Positions 44,545 through 54,359 of a stretch of 64,000 nucleotides of DNA are shown here, in pieces. Location of the stretch: positions 54,061-118,060 of the forward strand of contig NZ_JAOQAH010000084.1 in NCBI RefSeq assembly GCF_025963695.1, given 5' to 3'. The DNA is from Segetibacter sp. GTDB taxonomy: Bacteria > Bacteroidota > Bacteroidia > Chitinophagales > Chitinophagaceae. The notes under the pieces are model-generated. The model ran no database searches and was not told the DNA's origin. It worked only from the letters and a program-made list of their open reading frames with translations. The position numbers were made by a program, and so were the translations under genes. The first letter of the stretch is position 1; each line of letters starts with the position of its first letter.

Positions 44545-47500
44545 ATGAGACGATTTTTACTTTCCCCTTTTTTATTATTCCTGCTTTTTTTTTCTGCCTC
44601 TACCGCACAAAAACGAACAACCATTAAAAAATATCCAAGCCTGTTTTGGGAAATAACAGGAAACGGTTTGAAAAAGCCTTCATACTTGTTCGGAACAATG
44701 CATGTTAGCAGTAAGATGGTTTTTCACTTAAGTGATTCCTTTTATTATGCGATGCGCAACACAGACGCCGTGGCGCTTGAGCTTAACCCCGAAATATGGC
44801 AGGATGAAATGTTCCGCTTTCAAAAAGCACAGATGAGTCTTGCTCATTTTTCGCTGGGAAAGATGAACGATTACTTAAAGCAAAGTTCGTTTAGGTTAGA
44901 CAAGTATGAAGATGATATAAAACGGGCGTTGATTGAAGAGCCTACTGTTGTAAATAATCTCTTGTACCGGTCTTACCAGCCTTCGGCAGACTTCGAAGAA
45001 AATACGTACCTCGATTTGTACATATACCAAACCGGCCGAAAGTTGGGTAAGCAGGCTGCGGGCGTAGAAAACTACCTCGAGTCGGAGCGCTTAATGATGG
45101 AGGCATACCAGGATATGGCGCGTGATAAAAATAAGAGACGTTTTGACAATGATGGCGAATCGATGTTTGATATACAAAAGAAGATTCAACAGGCCTATAG
45201 AAATGGCGACCTCGACTTGATGGATTCGCTTCAAAGTATGACCAGCGGTTCAACAGCTTTTTCTGAAAAGTTTTTGTACGTGCGCAACCACATACAGGCC
45301 AATTCAATTGATACAATTCTAAAAAAGAGAAGCCTTTTTGTAGGTGTTGGCGCCGCTCATTTACCAGGTCCGCGCGGTGTGATAGAATTGTTGCGCAAAA
45401 AAGGATACAAACTACGGCCAATCTTTATGCAGGATAGAGATGCCTCGCAAAAAGATGAGATAGATAAGTTGAAAGTGCCGGTAACCTTTAGGACACAGAC
45501 AACCCAGGATGGAAAAATTGAACTGCAATTGCCGGGAAAATTGTATAAAAGGGAAGAAGTAAGGGGAAATGAAAGTTGGCAATATGCTGATATGAATAAC
45601 GGCTCTTATTACATGCTTACAAGGGTTCGAACTCATGCTGCAATGCTAGGGCATAGCGAAAAGGTGGTACTCGGCAAGGTGGACAGCATGCTGTATGAAA
45701 ATATTCCTGGCCGCATTATAAAGAAGACTGCAATAAATAAGAACGGTTACCAGGGGTTTGATATTACCAACCGTACGCGACGCGGCGACATACAACGTTA
45801 CCAATTATTAGTAACACCGTTTGAAGTGCTCGTTTTTAAAGTGAGTGGAAGTGACAATTATGTGGAAGGCAAGGAAGCCGATATGTTTTTCAACTCAATT
45901 AAAATAATGCCCTTGCCTGGTAACAAATGGGCTGCATTTGAACCAACGCAAGGAGGTTTTACAGTTGATTTTCCTAAAACAGCAAATGAAGCCTATAATA
46001 GAAACTCGGGAGATGGAACCGGCAGGTGGGAGTACGAGTCGATCGATAACAACAATGGCAATGCTTATATGCTTTGGAAGAAAAGCCTGCATAATTTCAA
46101 TTTTATTGAAGAAGACACTTTCGATCTTGCTTTGGTAGCCGAAAGTTTTAAAAGCTCAGGAATAATAGACAAACAAATATTCAGGAAAGCCGGCACGCAA
46201 AAAGGTGTTCGATTTCTTGAAAGTAAATTTTCTTTAAAAGATGGATCTTATATTACTTGCAAGGCTTTCATAAAAGGTCCGCATTATTATTTGTTGGCGG
46301 TTAAATGCAAGGATAGAAAGAATGATTTTGAGGAGTTTTTTAATTCATTCCGGTTCACCAGTTTCAAATACTCCAAACCCGAACGTTATATCGACTCTAC
46401 TTTAAAGCTCGAAGTTGTTACTCCCGTTAAACCTAATGTTGATAATGTTTTAAGATCGTGGATGGAAAAAGCAGGAAGTGAGGCGATGCCAGCATCGGAG
46501 AATTCCTATTCCGGTTGGCCGAAAAATAAAACGGGAGTATTTAAGAGTGACTCAACGGGTGAAAGTATTTTAGTGACTGTTCAAAATTTTCCTAAATACT
46601 ATCATAGTCGCGATTCCTCCAAGTTCTGGCGTGAAAAACTGGATGAGAAAGAAACTGGAAAAGACATGGTTTTCAGAAGGAAAGAATTTTTTAAAGTGAA
46701 CGACTCCGCGTGCGGATACTATGTTGTTTTAACGGATACAAATTCGTCCCGCTGCATAAAATCTACTTATTATTTGAAAGGAAATAATTTATATAAATTC
46801 TCCACTTTATCTGACACTACAACCCACGAGAGTGAATTTTTAAAATCCTTTTTTGCCACTGCAAAGCCTCTCGATAAAAAAACAGGTACTTCTGTTTTCA
46901 ACACTAAGCTAGACGTGTTCTTTGCTGATTACTCAAGCAAAGACTCTGCTATTACCAAATACGCCAACGAGGCAATTTCCAGTATTTACTTTGGCAAAGA
47001 TGGCGTTGAAAGAATAATGTCTGCCATCAATAAATTAAAGTTTGGTGATAAAGAATATTTTGAAACCAAAGCGAAGTTTATAACAGAACTGGGTTATATC
47101 AACGATACTTCAGTAAACAAAAAGGTTATAACCTATTTGAAAGAACTCTATGATAAAAGTTCAGATACCAGTTATTTTCAGAACCCCGTCTTAACTGCCT
47201 TAGCCCGACTACAGACCCGTGAATCTTATAACTTACTTAAAAAGTTATTGGTACAAGATCCCCCGGTTTTTGATGACAGTTACGAGTACGCACGCATTTT
47301 TTCCCGTTTTTCAGATACCCTATTATTAGCCCAGACCCTTTTTCCGGATATACTGCAATTGGCAGCACTGGAAGATTACAGGCCACTAATAAACCGGCTT
47401 TTAAAAGCAATGGTTGACAGCGGTTATATAAAAGGAAATGACTACGAAGATTATTTTAGCAAGTTGTATTTCGATGCAAAAATTGAGTTGAAAAAGCAGC

Positions 47501-48246
47501 AAAATAAAGATGAAAAGTTATTGGATATTGACAACGATGATTTAGAGGTTGAGGATGATGAAGAGGAGTACAAAGCTATTTATGCAAGGAACCGCGCTAA
47601 ATCAACTGCTTCTTCGCTTGAAGATTATGCCGTTTTACTTATGCCGTTTTACGATAAAGTTCCATCTGTGGCCAAATACTTCGAGAAGCTGTTGCAATCT
47701 AAAGATGTCAATGTTCAGTTAATAGCAGCGAGGTTAATGACGGAGAAAAATAAAAAAATACCCGACACGCTTTTTGCTTCCCTTGCCAGGCAGGATAAGT
47801 ACAGGGCAAAGTTGTATTCGATGCTGAAAAAGATAAACAGAACAGACCTTTTTCCGCAGAAATATAAAAATCAGGAAATTATTGCAAGAGCATTACTACT
47901 CCGCGATAAAAATTACAAGGAGTTTGCAGCAATAAAGATGGTCGAAAAAAAAGTACTACAGTCAAAAGGCATACATGGCCACCTGTACCTGTTTAAATAT
48001 AAAATAAAACCCGACGATGATTGGAAGATCGGTATTAGCGGACTGCAACCATTAAACCTAAAAGAGGTTAGTACGACAGGGAATTTAGTGAAGCTGACAG
48101 AGAAAAAGCTAAAACCCTATGAGAATGAATCAGCGCAGTTTGACGAGCAGGTAAAAAGAATTCTTTTTGCACAACATAAAAGCGGACGAAGATTTTTTGA
48201 ACGTTCTAATTCGTGGAGTTTAGGATACCACAATTCAGAAGAGTAG
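44545..48246 (+). CDS. Very large TraB/GumN-family protein with repeated beta modules and helical tail
   Basis: The 1233 residues (ATG 44545; a TTG one codon earlier is possible) begin with a signal peptide (1-21). Residues about 25-300 are a TraB/GumN domain: LFWEITGNGLKKPSYLFGTMHVSS at the start and FVGVGAAHLPGPRGVIELLRKKGYKL at the end, each with the conserved Gly-His pattern. Ordinary GumN proteins stop here near 300 residues. Three similar beta modules follow (about 305-450, 470-605 and 618-775), each ending F..FFNS(I/F)-like, reminiscent of PsbP/DUF1795-type folds. Residues 790-1233 are helical, HEAT-like, with an acidic patch DNDDLEVEDDEEEY. The function is unknown; periplasmic location is likely. 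Confidence 0.85.
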   Translation: MRRFLLSPFLLFLLFFSASTAQKRTTIKKYPSLFWEITGNGLKKPSYLFGTMHVSSKMVFHLSDSFYYAMRNTDAVALELNPEIWQDEMFRFQKAQMSLAHFSLGKMNDYLKQSSFRLDKYEDDIKRALIEEPTVVNNLLYRSYQPSADFEENTYLDLYIYQTGRKLGKQAAGVENYLESERLMMEAYQDMARDKNKRRFDNDGESMFDIQKKIQQAYRNGDLDLMDSLQSMTSGSTAFSEKFLYVRNHIQANSIDTILKKRSLFVGVGAAHLPGPRGVIELLRKKGYKLRPIFMQDRDASQKDEIDKLKVPVTFRTQTTQDGKIELQLPGKLYKREEVRGNESWQYADMNNGSYYMLTRVRTHAAMLGHSEKVVLGKVDSMLYENIPGRIIKKTAINKNGYQGFDITNRTRRGDIQRYQLLVTPFEVLVFKVSGSDNYVEGKEADMFFNSIKIMPLPGNKWAAFEPTQGGFTVDFPKTANEAYNRNSGDGTGRWEYESIDNNNGNAYMLWKKSLHNFNFIEEDTFDLALVAESFKSSGIIDKQIFRKAGTQKGVRFLESKFSLKDGSYITCKAFIKGPHYYLLAVKCKDRKNDFEEFFNSFRFTSFKYSKPERYIDSTLKLEVVTPVKPNVDNVLRSWMEKAGSEAMPASENSYSGWPKNKTGVFKSDSTGESILVTVQNFPKYYHSRDSSKFWREKLDEKETGKDMVFRRKEFFKVNDSACGYYVVLTDTNSSRCIKSTYYLKGNNLYKFSTLSDTTTHESEFLKSFFATAKPLDKKTGTSVFNTKLDVFFADYSSKDSAITKYANEAISSIYFGKDGVERIMSAINKLKFGDKEYFETKAKFITELGYINDTSVNKKVITYLKELYDKSSDTSYFQNPVLTALARLQTRESYNLLKKLLVQDPPVFDDSYEYARIFSRFSDTLLLAQTLFPDILQLAALEDYRPLINRLLKAMVDSGYIKGNDYEDYFSKLYFDAKIELKKQQNKDEKLLDIDNDDLEVEDDEEEYKAIYARNRAKSTASSLEDYAVLLMPFYDKVPSVAKYFEKLLQSKDVNVQLIAARLMTEKNKKIPDTLFASLARQDKYRAKLYSMLKKINRTDLFPQKYKNQEIIARALLLRDKNYKEFAAIKMVEKKVLQSKGIHGHLYLFKYKIKPDDDWKIGISGLQPLNLKEVSTTGNLVKLTEKKLKPYENESAQFDEQVKRILFAQHKSGRRFFERSNSWSLGYHNSEE

Positions 48247-48328
48247 TTGATGTTTTTAACCGTACCCTACTGTTTATAGTGTTTATGGAAATTTCTTTGG
48301 TTGAGATACCGGCCTTTGTTTTCTATAG

Positions 48329-48354
48329 CATCATTGTTGCGTCGCAAGCACTTC
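48329..48354 (-). repeat. Dispersed intergenic element, GCGACGC core type, GTACAAG half decayed
   Basis: The minus strand reads GAAGTGCTTGCGACGCAAC followed by AATGATGC. Core, CAAC and long-form tail are intact and the first block is changed. It lies in the convergent gap before the ABC ATPase stop. Confidence 0.75.
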
Positions 48355-48416
48355 ATCTGCCCCTCTTTTAGCATCACAAAGCCTCATATAATCACTACTT
48401 ATTTACTAAAGCGAGG

Positions 48417-50141
48417 TTATTGAACTTCTCCTACAATGCCTTTGGGTATACTTGCTATCAAGTTTTGGGTATAAGTTGATTTGGGATGTAGATATACGTC
48501 TTCAGCATTACCTGTCTCTACAATCTTGCCTTTGTTCATTACCATTATTCTGTCACTGATATACCTGACTACAGACAAGTCGTGTGATATAAATATGGAA
48601 GTAAATTTAAATTCCTTCTTCAAGTCGTTTAATAAGTTCAGAACCTGTGCCTGTACACTTACATCTAGTGCAGATACACTTTCATCACAAATCACAAATG
48701 CAGGATGAAGGGCCAGGGCCCGTGCTATAACTATTCGTTGCCGCTGTCCGCCGCTAAATTCGTGAGGGTAACGGTTATAATGTTCTGGTTTTAGATGTAC
48801 TTTTTCAAGTAATTCCATCACTTTTTCTTGCTTCCCGCGGTTATTGAGGGCAAGCCGATGTACCTGTATCGGTTCACCAATTGCTTCTCCAATTGTCATT
48901 CTCGGGTTCAACGATGAGTAGGGATCCTGGAAAATAATCTGCATGTCTTTTCGCATACTCCTCAATAGATCCTGCGGTGCTTTTGCTAAGTCTTGCCCTT
49001 TAAAAAAGATGCTTCCTTCTGTAGGTTTTATCAATTGCAGTATACTTCGCCCTAGAGTGCTTTTTCCACAACCAGACTCACCTACAAGCCCCACCGTTTC
49101 TCCCTCAAATAAATCGAAGCTTACGTCATCAACTGCTTTAATAAATTCGGTTGGCTTTCCAAATAACTTCGACTTCGCCGGAAACCAAACTTTTACATTT
49201 TGTACTGATAGTAACGGATGGTCGCGGTTTATAATTTCGGATCTCCGCACTTGTTCTCGTATTTCCAGCTTGTCATGTACGTCCTTAAGTTTTCCATCTA
49301 TAAAGTCACTAACTACAGGTAGTCGTTCACCTTTTGCGTGTAGGGCAGGGCGACAAGCAAGTAAGGCTTTGGTATATGCATGTGTTGGATTTTTATATAA
49401 TTCTGCAGCCGGTCCTTCTTCAACAATGCTGCCTTTGTACATCACAATTACCTTATCAGCTACTTCCGCAACAACACCTAAGTCGTGAGAGATAAAAATT
49501 ACTCCGATGTTTTTTTGCTGCTGAAGATTTTTAATCAACTGAAGTATTGTTTTCTGCACTGTTACATCAAGGGCTGTGGTAGGTTCATCGCAAATAAGCA
49601 GTGATGGATTACAGCTCATTGCCATTGCAATCATAACCCGTTGCTTCTGTCCGCCACTCAACTGGTAAGGATAGCGGCTATAAAGGAGGGAAGGATTAGG
49701 CAGTTGTACGCTTTCAAATAATTCTATCGTTCTTTTCTTTGCCTCTTCGGCTGGTATCTGCTGGTGCAGCAAAATTGCTTCCATTACCTGGTGACCACAG
49801 GTATGCACAGGATTTAAGGAAGTCATTGGCTCCTGGAAGATCATCGCAATCTCATTTCCCCTTATCTTCCTGATGGTTTCATTAGAAGCTTTCAGCAAAT
49901 TTATTTTTCGGCCTTCTTTGTCAGTAAACCAAATCTCGCCTTTCGGAAAGACTGCGGGTGGCGAGGGAAGCAGTTGAAGTATTGATAATGATGTAACTGA
50001 TTTTCCCGACCCCGACTCTCCAACGATGGCTACAATTTCACCTCTTTGCACATCAACAGAAACATCCTTTACGGCAGTGGTTATTATTCCGTCCGAGGTA
50101 AAGTCAATTTGAAGATTTTGTATGGAGAGAAGTTCAATCAT
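48417..50141 (-). CDS. Fused DppD-DppF-type peptide ABC transporter ATPase
   Basis: Two complete ATPase domains in one chain of 574 residues. The first (1-265) has Walker A GESGSGKS, signature LSGGQKQR and Walker B LLICDEPTTALD; the second (about 305-560) has GESGCGKS, FSGGQRQR and VICDESVSALD. Each is followed by the oligopeptide-transporter C-terminal extension (YKNPTHAYTKALLACRP and YLHPKSTYTQNLIASIPKG). It powers uptake of di- or oligopeptides, nickel or similar. The permease and binding-protein genes are not adjacent. Note CDES where CDEP is standard in the second Walker B region. Confidence 0.93.
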   Translation of the reverse strand: MIELLSIQNLQIDFTSDGIITTAVKDVSVDVQRGEIVAIVGESGSGKSVTSLSILQLLPSPPAVFPKGEIWFTDKEGRKINLLKASNETIRKIRGNEIAMIFQEPMTSLNPVHTCGHQVMEAILLHQQIPAEEAKKRTIELFESVQLPNPSLLYSRYPYQLSGGQKQRVMIAMAMSCNPSLLICDEPTTALDVTVQKTILQLIKNLQQQKNIGVIFISHDLGVVAEVADKVIVMYKGSIVEEGPAAELYKNPTHAYTKALLACRPALHAKGERLPVVSDFIDGKLKDVHDKLEIREQVRRSEIINRDHPLLSVQNVKVWFPAKSKLFGKPTEFIKAVDDVSFDLFEGETVGLVGESGCGKSTLGRSILQLIKPTEGSIFFKGQDLAKAPQDLLRSMRKDMQIIFQDPYSSLNPRMTIGEAIGEPIQVHRLALNNRGKQEKVMELLEKVHLKPEHYNRYPHEFSGGQRQRIVIARALALHPAFVICDESVSALDVSVQAQVLNLLNDLKKEFKFTSIFISHDLSVVRYISDRIMVMNKGKIVETGNAEDVYLHPKSTYTQNLIASIPKGIVGEVQ

Positions 50142-50233
50142 TGCTTATTATAAAATGAAGGAAGGTGTTGATTATTTTAGAAATGTGGGAAGGCTTCTGT
50201 TACTCGTTAAAGAGTAGAATATTAGATCTACAA

Positions 50234-50262
50234 GTACAAGTGAGTGACACAACAATGTCGAA
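50234..50262 (+). repeat. Dispersed intergenic element, GTGACAC core type
   Basis: A perfect 20-mer (spacer TGA) with tail AATGTCGAA, nearly identical to the copy at 33983. It is between the ABC ATPase start and the amn stop. Confidence 0.88.
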
Positions 50263-50318
50263 TATAGTTTTTGGGCTGGTCCCCCAAAATTTATATAAAC
50301 AACGTTTAGGGCCGGCCA

Positions 50319-51089
50319 CTAAAACCTCAGATGCCTCACCGTTAACCCGCCGTTTTGCAGTTGCTTTAGAGACGAGATACCGATATTCAGGTGTTTGTCT
50401 ACAAAATTTTGCGTAACAGCCTCATCGCTTTTCTCGGTCTTTACACCCTCGGGAACCATAGGTTGGTCGCTAACGAGTAGCAATGCGCCGGTAGGAATTT
50501 TATTAAAGAACCCAACTGTAAAAATGGTGGCTGTCTCCATATCAATTGCATAAGCCCTGATGCGTAAAAGATATTCTTTAAATTCTGTATCGTGTTCCCA
50601 AACACGCCGGTTCATAGTATAAACAGTGCCGGTCCAATAGTCAACTTCGTACTCACGAATGGTGGTAGAGATAGCTTTCTGCAGTGCAAATGCCGGCAGC
50701 GCGGGAACCTCGGGCGGAAAGTAATCGTCTGAAGTACCCTCACCCCTGATTGCTGCTATCGGCAAAATTAAATCCCCGATTTTGTTTCGTTTTTTCAGGC
50801 CACCGCACTTGCCCAGAAATAAAACAGCCTCAGGTTCAATGGCAGAAAGAAGGTCCATCACAGTTGCGGCTCCCGGACTTCCCATGCCAAAATTTATAAT
50901 GGTGATGCCGTTGGCAGTTGCACATTGCATCGGCCTGTCGTGACCTACTACCTCCACATCGTGTAAAAACGCAAACATTTTTACATAGTTCGAGAAATTA
51001 GTGAGCAAAATATATTTCCCAAAATTTGCGAGTTTTTCGCCTGTGTACCGCGGTAACCAGTTTTCTACAATGTCTTTTTTAGTCTTCAT
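50319..51089 (-). CDS. amn: AMP nucleosidase (short form)
   Basis: It hydrolyses AMP to adenine and ribose 5-phosphate. The 256-residue protein is a phosphorylase-fold enzyme: ITIINFGMGSPGAATVMDLL, VLFLGKCGGLKKRNKIGDLILPIAAIRGEG and the base/ribose-binding IDMETATIF. It lacks the extra N-terminal domain of the 480-residue E. coli Amn, as in other Bacteroidota. It is divergent from the HsdR-N gene. Confidence 0.92.
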   Translation of the reverse strand: MKTKKDIVENWLPRYTGEKLANFGKYILLTNFSNYVKMFAFLHDVEVVGHDRPMQCATANGITIINFGMGSPGAATVMDLLSAIEPEAVLFLGKCGGLKKRNKIGDLILPIAAIRGEGTSDDYFPPEVPALPAFALQKAISTTIREYEVDYWTGTVYTMNRRVWEHDTEFKEYLLRIRAYAIDMETATIFTVGFFNKIPTGALLLVSDQPMVPEGVKTEKSDEAVTQNFVDKHLNIGISSLKQLQNGGLTVRHLRF

Positions 51090-51160
51090 AATTATTTCTT
51101 TTCAGATTTCAATCTTTATCCATGCTAAGGCCAAAGAACCGATTCTGTAAATTTAGCAAA

Positions 51161-51168
51161 TACTTTTG
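51161..51168 (+). promoter_or_regulatory. -7 box of the HsdR-N gene
   Basis: TACTTTTG ends only 4 bases before the ATG at 51173, so the transcript would be nearly leaderless if this box is used. No clear -33 element. Confidence 0.35.
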
Positions 51169-51172
51169 TTCA

Positions 51173-51604
51173 ATGATTACTATAAACTATCCAACCCCTA
51201 CTTTCAAGATAAAAGATGAACAGGGGAAGGAGGCCATCTTCGACGAATGTCGGAAGCTTTGGGTTTTGTTAACGCCGGAAGAATGGGTTCGTCAGAATTT
51301 TTTGCAGTATTTGATGCAGGTTAAAAAATATCCGTGCTCATTAATTGCAGTCGAACGGGAGATAACACTTGGTGACACAAAAAAACGTTTTGACATTGTT
51401 GTTTTTAAAAACGCTGCTCCATGGATGATAGTCGAATGCAAGGAAATGAACGTGGAGTTGAGCGAGGCGGTTATAAAGCAAATTCTGAATTATAACATCG
51501 CGTTGCAGGTTGAATATCTTGTAATCACGAATGGGAAATCAACTTTTGGATTGTATATTCAACAAGGGAAATTTGAATGGCTTGATGAGCTACCGGATTT
51601 TTAA
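51173..51604 (+). CDS. Stand-alone HsdR N-terminal-like nuclease-fold protein
   Basis: The 143 residues (ATG 51173) carry a PD-(D/E)xK-type core of the HSDR_N family: REITLGDTKKRFDIVVFKNAAPWMIVECKEMN, with Asp and the E-C-K motif in the expected spacing. No helicase or methylase subunit is present, so this is not a type I restriction system. Such single-domain proteins are common in Bacteroidota, with unknown role, perhaps in DNA repair. It lies 11 bases before the DUF2339 gene, likely in one operon. Confidence 0.85.
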   Translation: MITINYPTPTFKIKDEQGKEAIFDECRKLWVLLTPEEWVRQNFLQYLMQVKKYPCSLIAVEREITLGDTKKRFDIVVFKNAAPWMIVECKEMNVELSEAVIKQILNYNIALQVEYLVITNGKSTFGLYIQQGKFEWLDELPDF

Positions 51605-51615
51605 AATCGAAACTA

Positions 51616-53910
51616 ATGACTGAGCTGGAAAGGCAATTAGACGAGCTGACAAACCAATTGCAGGAACTGAGGAGCCGGCAAATGCAGATGAATACGGAAA
51701 TGGTTTCGGCCGAAAAAAAATTGCAGGGGTTAAGGGCAGCGTTATTTGAAACTACAGAAAGTCGAGAGCCGGGTGAAACTGTTTTTACACCTCCGGTTTT
51801 TGAGCCAGAGCCGCAGACACCGTACATACTTCAGGTTACGCACGAAATTGAGGAAAAGAAAAAACTGCCGCAGAAGAAGTCATACCATGTGAACCACGAA
51901 ATGGAGGATTTTATAGGGACCAACGTTATTAGTAAAGTCGGTATCCTGGTAACTATCATAGGTGTTTTTATTGGCGCAAAGTACGCGATCGATAATGAGC
52001 TGATTAGCCCGTTAATGCGAATAATGGCAGGGTATCTTTCTGCAGGAGTATTGATTTTTATTGCTTTTCGATTAAAGAAGAAATATGAATATTTCAGTTC
52101 GGTCTTAATTGGAGGTGGACTCGCCGTTACCTATTTTATTACATACATAGCCTATAGCTTTTACGCATTGTTTCCGGTAGCTGCGGCCTTTGCGTTAATG
52201 GTAATAACAACTGCTGTTGCTGTTGCCATTGCCTTATGGTACAATCAAAGGGTTATAGCATTTCTGGGCCAGGTAGCCGCCTATGCCATCCCGTTTTTGT
52301 TGAGCAATGGGGATGGTAATGTTTTTATTTTATTGGCCTATATCTCTGTTATTAATTTCGGCCTTTTACTATTGTCATTCCGGAAAGATTGGAAGTTGAT
52401 ATACCATCTCGCTTTTTTTTTAACGGCGCTTGTTTACCTGTTTTCAATAGTAGTAGACGATAAAGCCGATGCAAGCTTTGCTGCCGGAATGGCTTTCTTA
52501 GCCATTAACTTTTTTACTTTTTATGTTGCCTTTCTTTCCTACAAAATTTTTAAAAAGGAATTGTACCAGGTACGCGAGATCGGCGTATTGCTGTTAAACG
52601 CGTTGCTTTTTTTCTTTATTGGTGCATTTCTAATACAGCAGGAATTTAAAAATGTTCACGGTCTTACGTGGTTCACTATTGCTAATGCAGTAATACATTT
52701 GGCGGTAGGTTATTTTATTTACCGGCTGCGTTTAGTAGATGAAAGTGTTTTTCAATTTATTTTAGGTCTCGGTCTTTTATTTATTACAGTCGCTATTCCA
52801 ATAGAGTTGGATGGAAATTGGGTCACTATTCTATGGACAATTGAAGCCACTGCTTTACTTTTTGTTGCAACAAACACCCATCGTGGTTTGTACTTAGAAA
52901 TTGCGCTGCCTGTAGTTATTATTTCAGTAATAAGTCTGTTGCAGGACTGGTCTCAAAATTATCCTTTCATTCAAACCTCTGTTGTAAACAGTGCCACATA
53001 TAACAAAACTCCTTTTGTAAATGTCAACTTCTCGCTTTCACTCTTTGTTTGCGCCTGTTTCGGTTTTATGAGTTTTAGAATTATTAGATTTAAACCTGAT
53101 GCAAGTGCTTTTACTGGTAAGTTTTTTTCAGAAGCTTTACCGCTTGCTTTTTTGGCTATTCTATATTTTACCTTTTACAACGAAGTTCATTTTGCGTGGG
53201 ATAAAGCAATAACCCCTAACGACAAAGCTTCTTTGCATTATCAGTCTCTTACACTTATCATGTTCTCATGCATATATCTTTCTTGCTGGTTTTTTGTTAA
53301 TAGCAGAAAGGTAAAAAGAGAAAACTTTCATCACCTGTTATTAGTGTTAGCATTGTTTCCCGGCGTAGCCTTTCTTTTAGGCGGGCTCGGTAATATTGGT
53401 GAGCTTAGAACGATTTATATCGCAAATGGTGAGAGCGCTTCAAAAACACTTCTTATTATCCGGTATCTCTCTTTTGCCTGTGTTGCGGGGCTGTGGCTAA
53501 GTGCAAAAGATGCTTTAAAAGTGTTCAAACCTTCAAACAATTTAGAGAGAGGCTTTTCCACTGTGTTTAATGTAATGCTACTTGCTATTATTTCAAACGA
53601 ATTCATTCATTGGATGGACCTGGCAGGCTACCAGAACCAATACAAGCTGGGCCTCAGCCTTATTTGTGGAGGCTATGCCCTGGCATTACTTTTCATCGGT
53701 ATGAAAAAAAATAAAAAACACCTGCGCATCTCTGCCATCATTTTGTTTGCCGCAACGCTGTTAAAATTATTTTTTTACGACCTGGCTTCTTTATCCACCA
53801 TCTCAAAAACAATTGTATTGGTGCTTTTAGGAATACTACTTTTGCTGGCTTCTTTTCTTTATAATAAATACAAAGATTTGATGTTTACAAACAAGGAAAG
53901 CGGGCAATAA
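51616..53910 (+). CDS. DUF2339 multi-spanning membrane protein
   Basis: The 764 residues start with a coiled coil (about 1-45, ERQLDELTNQLQELRSRQ), a proline-rich linker, then a DUF2339-type membrane domain beginning FIGTNVISKVGILVTIIGVFIGAKYAID and roughly 18-20 hydrophobic helices to the end. The conserved N-terminal GxxxxxKxGxxxxxxGxxxxxKY pattern is present. The function is unknown in all bacteria I know of. It ends before a dispersed element and a 0.45-kb gap. Confidence 0.88.
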   Translation: MTELERQLDELTNQLQELRSRQMQMNTEMVSAEKKLQGLRAALFETTESREPGETVFTPPVFEPEPQTPYILQVTHEIEEKKKLPQKKSYHVNHEMEDFIGTNVISKVGILVTIIGVFIGAKYAIDNELISPLMRIMAGYLSAGVLIFIAFRLKKKYEYFSSVLIGGGLAVTYFITYIAYSFYALFPVAAAFALMVITTAVAVAIALWYNQRVIAFLGQVAAYAIPFLLSNGDGNVFILLAYISVINFGLLLLSFRKDWKLIYHLAFFLTALVYLFSIVVDDKADASFAAGMAFLAINFFTFYVAFLSYKIFKKELYQVREIGVLLLNALLFFFIGAFLIQQEFKNVHGLTWFTIANAVIHLAVGYFIYRLRLVDESVFQFILGLGLLFITVAIPIELDGNWVTILWTIEATALLFVATNTHRGLYLEIALPVVIISVISLLQDWSQNYPFIQTSVVNSATYNKTPFVNVNFSLSLFVCACFGFMSFRIIRFKPDASAFTGKFFSEALPLAFLAILYFTFYNEVHFAWDKAITPNDKASLHYQSLTLIMFSCIYLSCWFFVNSRKVKRENFHHLLLVLALFPGVAFLLGGLGNIGELRTIYIANGESASKTLLIIRYLSFACVAGLWLSAKDALKVFKPSNNLERGFSTVFNVMLLAIISNEFIHWMDLAGYQNQYKLGLSLICGGYALALLFIGMKKNKKHLRISAIILFAATLLKLFFYDLASLSTISKTIVLVLLGILLLLASFLYNKYKDLMFTNKESGQ

Positions 53911-54359
53911 ATTTTTTAAAAAATAAGTTTTTTTTTAAATGTCTTTTTTGGGCATAGGCAATATAACATGCAGCGCCATCGTTGTGTCACTCGCTTGTAC
54001 TTATTTATTTTTACTCGTCTTTGTTTCATGTTTGCTCATTAACAACCGTTGAAACGAGCTGCCAGAGACGGATTAAAATTTATTTGAAGCAGCGGTATCG
54101 GGATATATGGGGTCTTTACCACACTATTGTTCGATTTCTGATTGAAACTTGGTTCTCCGTCAAGCTTAATTGGTGGTCGTTTTTGGGTTTAGATGTTTAA
54201 ATAACGAATTAAGAGAAGTATGTAATAGAAGGTTACTCAAGATTTTTATTTTAAAGATGCGATGATGTGTTTTGCGGCATTGGCATAACAAGCACATTTA
54301 TTTCAACGTTTAGAATATTCTTCTATTTTTACAATTAATAATTTAAACATTCTGTGGGG
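53911..54359. other. Gap of 449 bases upstream of porV
   Basis: It holds a dispersed element at 53976-54000. The remaining sequence is A/T-rich with no credible gene. A CTATTTTTAC near 54318 is one base off a TAnnTTTG box and may be the porV promoter. Confidence 0.4.
53976..54000 (-). repeat. Dispersed intergenic element, GTGACAC core type
   Basis: The minus strand reads GTACAAG, CGA, GTGACAC, AAC and tail GATGG: a full consensus match. Confidence 0.85.

Noticed and set aside
51173..51604. Restriction-modification defence system suggested by the HsdR-N domain
   Set aside because: There is no helicase, methylase or specificity gene nearby, and the single-domain form is common in this phylum.
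53982..54200. 72-codon frame before porV
   Set aside because: It starts inside a dispersed element and has no recognisable content.
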